A stretch of DNA of 64,000 bases from Flammulina velutipes (Eukaryota; Basidiomycota; Agaricomycetes; Agaricales; Physalacriaceae). Shown here one piece after another: positions 56,220-64,000 of this stretch. The DNA lies in assembly GCA_011800155.1 (NCBI GenBank), contig CM022370.1:2976001-3040000 (forward strand), given 5' to 3'. Both the position numbers and the translations under genes were made by a program. The notes under the pieces are model-generated. The model did no database searches and had not been told where the DNA came from. It worked only from the letters and a program-made list of their open reading frames with translations. How positions within the stretch are numbered: position 1 is the first letter of the stretch; every line of letters begins with the position of its first letter.

Positions 56220-57376
56220 ATGAGCTCTAGCCAGTATCCCGTTCCTCCTCCTTCGTACGGGGCCTCATCCTCGTCACCGAAGCCCAATACCGATGAAGCC
56301 TCGCAACCATTGCTCGGTAGTAGCAGCCGAGGCCAGCAACAAGGCGGTGGCGCTTTCTACGACCAACCAGAACTTGGCGACTTGCCCGACGATTTCAAGG
56401 TAAGCTGATCTCAAGGCCAACCATTGGCAGGACTGATAGATTTTAGTATGGTGTAACAGTGACTGAGAGCGCACCAGAGATCAGGAAGGCGTTCGTGAGA
56501 AAAGTCTACACCATTCTTTGTGAGTTCTAATCGCTGTATCCGACGCGCAGTCGTTCTGACTCAGTTGACTTCTAGTGTGCCAAATTGTACGCTACTTAAA
56601 CATTCCTGCCTTCTACTTGCATTCATCACCTGATATATAGCTCGCTACCTGCATCGTCTCCGGAGCTTTGTCTCAATCGCTGGATGCAGTCGTATGGGTT
56701 CAAACTCAGTACGTGTCTTCTTACACTATACTCAATTATGTGACTCAACGATATTACAGCTCCTGGGCCTTCTACACACCTCTCTTTGGAACGCTGATTA
56801 ATCTCGGACTCTTGTTCTGGCAGCGCCATAGCCATCCCTGGAACCTTCTCCTACTTTCTACGTTCACGTTACTTGAGGCCTTTACCCTTGGCATCGTCGT
56901 TGCGTTCTACGACAACAAGATCGTTATCCAAGCGCTTCTTATCACCCTCGGAGTCTTCATAGGATTGACGCTGTTCACGTTCCAATCCAAGTATGACTTT
57001 GAGGGCATGGGACCGTTCTTGTTCGGTGGTCTCATCGCTTTGAGTATGTGCCCCTCTGACTCCCTCTATCCCCTCCCCACTAACGACACCCTTAGTGATG
57101 ACAGGTTTGGTAGGAGTGTTCATTCCATTTGGACAGACGATGGACCTTGTTATGGCCATCGGAGGTTGCCTCCTCTTCAGTGGATACGTCGTCTATGACA
57201 CGTACTTGATCAACAGCAGACTCTCTCCCGATGAATACATCATGGGCGCCATCAGCCTCTACCTCGACTTTATCAACTTGTGTAAGTCCCCTACCTCCAT
57301 CCCAGATAGGTTTACTGAATGACATGTTGCAGTCTTGAACATTCTCCGTCTCCTCAACAACATGCAGGAGCGGTGA
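56220..57376 (+). CDS. BXI1: Bax inhibitor-1 / Lifeguard family protein
   Basis: About seven exons from the ATG at 56220 (MSSSQYPVPPPSYGASS) to a TGA at 57376, about 280 residues. A Pro/Ser/Gly-rich cytosolic N-terminus is followed by DFKYGVTVTESAPEIRKAFV, the family entry motif. Seven membrane segments follow (WAFYTPLFGTLINLGLLFW, PWNLLLLSTFTLLEAFTLG, IVIQALLITLGVFIGLTLF, GPFLFGGLIALMMTGLVGVF and others). The closing stretch DEYIMGAISLYLDFINLFLN carries the conserved Asp. This is the LFG/TMBIM4 subgroup, ER or vacuolar membrane proteins linked to calcium leak and stress survival (yeast Bxi1/Ybh3). Several exons are below 100 nt. Strong family assignment; physiological role inferred. Confidence 0.92.
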
Positions 57377-58246
57377 AATATCTCTTCTATCCTCTGAATT
57401 TATGAATATACGGATATCTGTTGCTGTATTGTAGGCGAATTAATATGCTTTGACTGATGCGATTTCTTCGAAGTTTGGATCGGATGTTGGGATCCACTCA
57501 AAACTTTCCGCCAGGCTCGGAGTTGTCCTATAGAGCGTCCTTCGGGCAGGGTTGCTGATCTTGGGCTCGAAAACGCCTGGTCATTCCATCCGTTTGGACA
57601 CCGGTGCTCCCCGCGCACTGGACTATGTGGGGAATGTGGCGCAGGCAAGTGTTTGATTTGGATTCCAATGTGAGAAATACATAACGCGTAGAGATGGAAA
57701 TGTCATAAATCATGATACGAGCGATATTATACTACCACGACACACTGGTGATGGATGACTCAAAGTATCTATATTCCACAATGACAACTGTGGCGCAGCT
57801 CTCAACTACTAATGGGAGTAAAAATGGGTATTATGTCCTCATAACATAGCCTTCGATGGATGTAAGCGCGGGACATTTGAGTCCTAAACAGAGTATCACT
57901 TTGTAGCCCCTTCACAATGTCATAGGAGCCAAGAGGCAGTGCTTGATAACTTTGTAGCTTATTTGCAAGGTAAACTCGGTTCTCACCTATTACTCAGGCT
58001 CACGGTCATCTCTAGATAGTAACGGTCCATATGATATTATCGAACCACCGCCAGCTGTGCGCCACACGCAGCGCGGAAGTATTCTTCAACGTTCAGAGGT
58101 GGATCGGACTTGTCTCTGTATACCGCTTCAGACACCGTCATGTCCCACTCAGTCTCAGGCGCCACTTCCCGACGAACTACTTAAACCACCGGTATTTCTT
58201 CTACTTGTTTATCTAAACCATCCTCATCCTCATCGACAACAATAAT
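57377..58246. other. Intergenic, no gene seen
   Basis: 870 bases. TGTGGCGCA occurs at 57635 and 57789 and its inverse at 58058, three of the 11 copies in the window. Confidence 0.4.
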
Positions 58247-59136
58247 ATGTCGCTCCCAATCCAGAAACCTTACCAATCTCCGAGTTTCTTCTCGCGCTCG
58301 TCCCGCAAATGCCCACCCATCTCTGCTGCCGAGCAACACACCCTCAATGACTTGCGCTGTGAAGCGGTCACCACCGCCTCTATCATACTCGACGGCAACG
58401 AAGGCGAAATACGCGTCGAAGCCTTCCCAAAAGTCACTGAGCTGACCGTCACCCTGGTCAACGCGCCATCTACCACCACCATCGCCACCGCGCTTGATCA
58501 ATTCACCAACCTACGAATCCTGCGCATCACCATAACCCCTCCTAAGGCTGAGCCGGACTCCAAGAAGATCTTGAAGCGCCGTCTTCGTGCTGAGCGTCGG
58601 ACTGTGGCTGCTCCTAAAGGCCTCTCGGAGGCCCTACCCCATATTGTTGCGCTGTATCTGACGGGCTGGCACGATGATATCTGTGAATGGATCTGCTCGA
58701 CGACTTCTGGCGCTATTCAGTGGCTTGATATCATCGAATGCGGACGTTCCTACGCTGCGCCCATGCAGGCCGAACTCATCCAGCGCCTTTTGGATAACAA
58801 CAAATGGGTGTTTTCCATGAAGATGTTCTCTTTCTATCCACGTAAGCCTTTTCCCTTTTCTTGTTGGCGCAGCTGTTTGACTTATGAATTATCGTAGTAA
58901 AGCTTAACTTCTCCCACCTTGTCGAGCTTACGTCTGTGCAAATAACTGTGGCGCCGCATAGCGAGTCTGTCACCAGAGCTTCTGTGGCGACGATTCAACC
59001 GAGTCTGAAATGCTCTGTGATGCTTGTGGAACCTCATGCTCTCGATCTCAAGAAGAAACTTTTGGATCATACGGAGGCAATGAAGCGTCCGGCGTCGGAT
59101 TGGTCGCTGGAGTTGGTAGTTTATGGCTGGGGTTGA
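58247..59136 (+). CDS. Uncharacterised protein
   Basis: Two exons (58247-58841, 58898-59136; 56-nt intron, phase 1) give 277 residues. The middle has an LRR-like feel (VTELTVTLVNAPSTTT, LTNLRILRITITPP-type, HIVALYLTGWHDDICEWICS, IQWLDIIECGRSYA). The end is VKLNFSHLVELTSV-like (the splice makes the first residue Leu) and finishes LELVVYGWG. No signal peptide or membrane segment. It could belong to the diverged LRR-like proteins common in mushrooms, but no F-box is visible and I cannot name a family. Gene structure is well supported by the splice phase. Confidence 0.6.
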
Positions 59137-60047
59137 GATGTTCCAGAACAGACATTATTATACCCAAGAATATATACATTTATACCATGTTATAAACCAT
59201 CACACATTTCGTCTTGCTTTAGTCTGGAACTCATTGCAGCCATATCAGTGTGGGAATTTGCGCCACACTGTGAAAACATTTGTTAGTACATTGCGGCATT
59301 CATGCTTAAGTTGGAGGGTAATTGGAGACAGTCTTGGTTACACTGACACTGACGTTTCAACTGGTTCAATCTGCTCATGTGTATGTGTTGAAATTCTTTC
59401 ACAGGACATGGATATGTATGACCAACGGCATGCCGAGTCATATTCTCTCATACTGATACTATGGCCTCGATATGTCATGATTAGCACATCGATTTGCCGA
59501 AGATTGCCTATCAACTTGTTACGCTTCTGCTCTTGAGGACGGGTCTATTATGTCGCGCCACATTATCATGCCTAAGGCATCTTTCCGACTGGTTCATCTT
59601 CAGACCTGTCCTCCCCAGCAGTAACCTTTCTTCATGGACATAACGCGTGAGATGTTGAAGACCTAGAGCATCAATATGGTGTGGTTCGCGAATAGCTATC
59701 CGCGATGAAAGTATCCTTTTTCAGCTGAAGGGCCAGTTTATCAAATATGGAGCTCTCTCCGTCTCCTTCGGTACGTAAAATGTTCTTTTCTTCTGTACGT
59801 TTGCCAGAGTCGCATCGCCAGAGTCCACTTTTGTTCCGTGCTGGCGATGCAGGTAGTACAAACAAAAGCAAACACCCAAATGGGGCAAAAGTTATTGTTC
59901 TCTGAACGTTCATTGTTCTTCGGGAATGGAGGACCACAATGAGTACAATGCATCGGAAGGGCTTTTATTTGCATCTTGTTCTCCCACTTTCACGTTCTCT
60001 TTACGCCCTTCAACGTCGTCGCCGGTCGACTTTCAGCTGGCATTCTC
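59137..60047. other. Intergenic, 5' of PRM1
   Basis: No gene supported. It carries inverted TGTGGCG motifs at 59261 and 59556. Confidence 0.4.
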
Positions 60048-63046
60048 ATGTCTTTTTCACCTCCCCCAACGTACGACGCTCACTATACGACGGACACGAC
60101 TGGCCTCAGGCCATACCTCACGCTTCCCTACCTTTATTCGTTGACATGGCTTGCCTATCCCGTCATTTCCCTCATCTTCGTCGCGTTTAGACTGCTGTCG
60201 TCGCTTGATTCCACTGAGAGCGCCATTGACAGTGCAAAATCCAACCTACTAGCCAGTTGCAAGGCCGCGGAGGAAGCCGCTACATCGACCGCCAGCATGC
60301 CACGCTACATGGCCATAGCCCTCAACGAGCAATACTCCGATGCGGTCAACGCTAGCCTGAACGCTGCGCGCGCGACGCTTGTTATGTCACTGACTATCAT
60401 GGAGGCCATCATTAACTTTATCATCGACATTTATCGGTCGACACTTTTGTGCTTCGTGGAATTGGTTGTGCGTGGCGGATTGGCCATTTTGATTGCTGCA
60501 GTCGAAGAGGTGAGTTAAATTGATATTGTTTCTAGTAGTGTGCTAATTATGGGATAGCTGGACAAGGTTGTCAACGCTGCGGCAGGTGGCATTCAGGATG
60601 CGATTCAAGCCAGCGTCTCTGGTGCCAACAGCGCACTCAAGACTGCTGTGGATGCTATCAACGCTATCAACCCCTTCGATGATATCAGTGTTCCTACCAT
60701 CGACAGTCCAGATCTTAGCGCACTCTCCAACGTTACCCTTCCTGACTCGTTTACGGAGTCTCTCACGACTCTCAACGACTCCCTTCCTTCCTTCCAGGAC
60801 ATCAAGGAGAAAATCGAAGAAGTGTGAGTATCTTCTATTCAACGTCTCCAATTGTTCTAACTGTCTTCAGTATTAACACACCTTTTGAACTCCTCAAGGC
60901 TGATATCAACGAGACATTCTCCGGCATGTCCATGAATCCGTCTGGCATGCCCATCCCGGAGCTCAACAAGGTGTCGTTCTGCGCTGATATGGACACCTCC
61001 GTCGTGGACGATCTTGGGCGGGACCTCGTCAGGATCACGAAGATCGGCATCATCGTTATCATACTGGTCGCCCTCCTTCTCATTGCGCTGAACTGCCTTT
61101 TGGAATGGTACAAGTGGAAGTGTCAGGAAAGGCACTTCGAGTATACACGTCAGGCATGGCTGTCCGATCCCTCGGTGCACCAAGTCAAGGGAGAGGTTAC
61201 GCCCCAAGTGTCATTAACGAACCATAACCTCCTCATGCTGCAATCGACAAGCTCACACCCCATCCTGACGAAGATCTCCAATATCATCTCTGCGCGCCTT
61301 CACCTCTCCCCATCCAAGCACAACAACCTCCAGTGGTTTTTCAACTACGTCTTCCACCCTCCTGCCCTTGCCTGCCTCCTCATTGGAGTTTTTGGTATCC
61401 TTGCCATAGAGATTCAACTTTTGGCCATGGACCCACTCGTCGATAAATACTCTGCTCAGGCTGCTTCTACTGCCACGGACTTTACCAACACGATTGCGAC
61501 GTCCATCAACAACAGCATGTACAATCAGTCGTCGGCTTACGCGCTCGCTGTGAACACCCAGGTCGATGGCATGCAGACGACCATCAACGATGGATTATTT
61601 GGTTGGGTCAACGACACCACGTCCACCTTGAACGACACTATCGTCGAGTTCTATGATGAGGTCCAGGGAGCTGTCTCCAAGGTGTTCAATGGTACCATCC
61701 TTGAACAGGCTGCGCAGGAGTTCATCAGGTGCTTGATTGGGACGAAAGTGGATGCCATCGAAAATGCACTCACATTCTTGCACGACAACCTCGTCGTGGA
61801 TATCCCTCGCATGAATGATACCGCCCTCCTTCTTTCCCAGGATCAAGTCAACGAGGCCTCGACGCCCATCGCTGCTGCTGCTATCGGCGGGGGCGATGGC
61901 GACGATGGTGGAATCGTCGGAAAGCTCGTTCTGTCTTACGCGAATGCGTTGAAGAAGGAGCGTATCACGTTCGCTGTGTTTCTTGCGCTTTGGGGTCTAG
62001 TGGTCTTCATGGCCGTTTGCATTATCCTCTGGCACTCGTATGGCAAAGCGTGGATGGAGCATCGCGGACGCCGTAGGTGGCAGCGCGAGCAGAGAGGAGG
62101 GGATGGTGGACTAGTCGACCCTTTCCCTCTCGGACAGCCTGTGGCCGGTTATCCTCGTGAATACCTTGATTCCGACGTTCCCCCCTCACCGCGACGCGGA
62201 TTCACTTTACCTTCGTTCCCGCGTCCTCGTTTCTTTGACTCCTCGGCTTCAGATACGAAAGCGAATCGGAGTTGGGATAGTTTCTTCGGCGAGAAGCCGT
62301 CATTGGAGCCTCGTCAGCGTACCATTAGTGAACCTCGGCGGCTTATGGCTATGGGAAGGAAAGGCAGAGAACAGTTCGTTCCGGATCACACCGAGTCTGA
62401 TCTAGACGGTGGTGAGCACGAGCAGAATGAGAAGCGCTCTACTGCGTGGTTTGGGCGTGTCGCCAACCTTCTCAGTCGAAAACAGGATGATCCCACTTCG
62501 GAGACTGCCAGCGCAACGTCTGGTTCTTCCCGCGAGCGACTTCGTCCCAACCTTCGTATCTCTGTCGGCCGTGCGTCTTCTGCGCGACCCACCTTTGCCC
62601 CTCCCACAGCTGGTGATGCTCCAGCTGTCGACTCAACAGATCGTTCTCATTGGTCATCATCCCCCGTCCAACCGCCTCTTGCTCCCTGGGCCAAAAAAGT
62701 TCTATCACCCAAATGGACGACTCCCAACGTTCCTAGCAAATCCAAACCGGCTGCTACGCGAGATGTTCCCACCGATGTGCGCGACTCGGTCTACCAAGAG
62801 TCTATGCCAGTCCCTTCCTTCGCACCTCCCCTTCACCACGGTTTTGACAACCGTGGCCCACCGGGACTGCAACCCCTCCGATTCTCCTCCTCGTCCGCGT
62901 GGTTGAAGGTAGATCCCCACGCCCCGCGGAAAGACGCTGTCAACCCCTTCGTAACGCCGTTTGACGACGAACATCGGGTGTCGATCCAACAGGCTGACCC
63001 GAGGAGGAGCATGACGACTAATCCGTTTGCTGCTGTTGCAGTATAA
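60048..63046 (+). CDS. PRM1: PRM1, plasma membrane fusion protein
   Basis: Three exons (60048-60509, 60558-60823, 60871-63046) give 967 residues. PRM1 layout: N-terminal membrane segment ([18 protein letters not shown]) after a PPPTYD start, then [18 protein letters not shown]. Paired extracellular regions are separated by membrane segments ([77 protein letters not shown]). Several N-glycosylation sequons lie in the loops. The family's cysteines ([27 protein letters not shown]) are present. Prm1 assists plasma-membrane merger during mating or hyphal fusion. The last 330 residues are a cytosolic Ser/Pro/Arg-rich tail, which is long. Start chosen at [10 protein letters not shown]; the frame is open to an upstream ATG at 59976. 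Strong identification. Confidence 0.92.
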
Positions 63047-63139
63047 CACGACGCACGAATTTACGACTCGGACTGGAATCTGACTATCTTATATGCGTTG
63101 CGCCTTACTCTTAATTATACGGACTTCCAATCATTGTAG

Positions 63140-63620
63140 TATCACCAGGGGGGAAGGCTGCTTCTTGAGGGTGGAAAACATGTGGAAAAGCGGAGAGATT
63201 GATAAAAATGTTCATATCTTCTCCACTGTGAAACCCAAGTAGATAATTCAAAATTTCTCACCATATTCTCAATTCATTCTTCACGTTGCGAAACTTTCTC
63301 TTCTTCACGAATGCAGAAGATTTTGGGAACATGTTGAGTATTCAATATTTTCCAAATAGATTTCACTGTGAAGCATCCATGAACTATTATGAATGCTTTA
63401 TGGCTTTTCCCCCATGGAAAACATGCGGACAATTCAAAATTCTCAATGCCTTCTACAGGTTGGAATAGGCGTGGAGAATTCAAAAAATTCCACAAGATTT
63501 TCCCTCCTGAACTAGATATGAAAAAGTCAATCTTTTACATCAGTATCGCGTGGTGGAAAAGCGATGTAAGATATATTGTTTTTTACTGATTCTCCATGGT
63601 GAAAAATGAGTGAGATACAC
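63140..63620. repeat. AT-rich stretch with recurring GTGGAAAA/AATTCAAAA words
   Basis: Beyond the PRM1 stop the sequence becomes AT-rich, with repeated words such as GTGGAAAA, AATTCAAAAT and TTTTCC on either strand. No clear unit length or boundaries can be set. It may be an old repeat. Confidence 0.35.
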
Positions 63621-63718
63621 TATATTTTCAACGTCTTTTGAATCTCTTCTGTGGCGTCAACTATTTTTTGTTTTCCATCTATTTTTTACGCAGAAATCCT
63701 TTTTCTGGTCCATGGGGT

Positions 63719-63946
63719 CTCCGGATTTCCGGACATCCATGGCCGGATTTCCGGAAATCCTAAATCCGGATCCGGACAGAAATATGGCAATCTATCCTCT
63801 CAATCCGCGTCAGATGTTCGCTTATTCCGGACCCGAGCTCCAAACCTGAACAAAAGTGCAGCTTCTCACTGATGAATCCGGATCTGCTCGATGTCGGACA
63901 TGCGTCAGACGCTTCCTTTTTCGGGCCCCGGACTCCAAATCCGGAC
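63719..63946. repeat. CCGGA-rich cluster at the window edge
   Basis: CCGGA occurs about ten times in 228 bases, mostly as TCCGGA or ATCCGGA. The same core is repeated subterminally in the MITE at 27565-28221. This could be one end of a related element cut by the window; no terminal repeat is visible within the window. Confidence 0.55.
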
Positions 63947-64000
63947 AGATACGACATCTCTATTAAACCCCCAAAAACAACGAAAGAGTGCAGTACAGTA

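Larger units (their letters stand above)
8388..59267. repeat. Dispersed non-coding motif TGTGGCGCA (11 copies)
   Basis: Exact TGTGGCGCA occurs at 8388, 12686, 25124, 28047, 55301, 57635 and 57789. The reverse TGCGCCACA occurs at 17465, 43624, 58058 and 59259. None lies in an exon I could define. The shorter TGTGGCG also recurs, mostly followed by T (for example 1781, 11199, 16969, 32443, 44219, 63651; inverted at 8800, 11171, 56118). Function unknown; see findings. Confidence 0.75.

Noticed and set aside
1..64000. A prokaryotic-type defence system, CRISPR array or operon
   Set aside because: The window is intron-rich fungal DNA with monocistronic genes, and no regularly spaced direct repeats were seen.

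Overview
The window looks like nuclear DNA of an Agaricomycete (mushroom-forming basidiomycete). Genes are dense and sit on both strands. Coding is split by many introns of about 45-60 nt with GT-AG ends. The gene content is fungal: an AA9 polysaccharide monooxygenase, PRM1, a Cdc11-type septin, an Rvs161/Hob3 BAR protein, Sey1, a PDR-type ABC-G pump and a basidiomycete-type sesquiterpene synthase. No rRNA, tRNA, CRISPR or prokaryotic feature was recognised. All exon structures were deduced by eye from reading frame and splice sites.

Layout. 0.5-6.8 kb is a family-turnover zone: a C2H2 zinc-finger gene, an HNH-nuclease-family gene with a splice-phase problem, a decayed copy of the zinc-finger gene, and a tandem pair of F-box-like genes, one frameshifted. 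7-13.9 kb holds a LysM protein, a bZIP factor, the splicing factor CWC24, a small cysteine-free secreted protein and a 52-residue three-exon gene. 14-24.8 kb is mostly housekeeping: YIF1 and SPC1 head to head, a divergent kinesin, a DUF1932 dehydrogenase-like protein, septin Cdc11 and two unknown genes. 25.4-30.6 kb carries two paralogous secreted proteins. One has an internally duplicated C-terminal module, and a 657-bp hAT-like MITE with a perfect 8-bp target duplication lies in its upstream region. 31.4-34.7 kb has a sesquiterpene synthase followed by a cytochrome P450 relic, perhaps the remains of a small terpenoid cluster.

35-47.4 kb holds the BAR protein, the AA9 LPMO, the AMPK/SNF1 beta subunit, a DAL5-like MFS transporter and Sey1. 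47.6-49.6 kb has two divergent unknown membrane proteins separated by tandem repeats. 50-54.9 kb is a full-length PDR transporter. 56-63 kb has a Bax-inhibitor-1/LFG protein, an unknown gene and PRM1. The right edge enters a CCGGA-rich repeat resembling the subterminal motifs of the MITE.

Themes. Several genes act in the secretory and membrane system (YIF1, SPC1, SEY1, RVS161, PRM1, BI-1), but their spacing suggests ordinary neighbours rather than one pathway cluster. The most unexpected sequence-level signal is a short motif, TGTGGCGCA, found 11 times on both strands and always outside the exons I could define. No known system in the window explains it.
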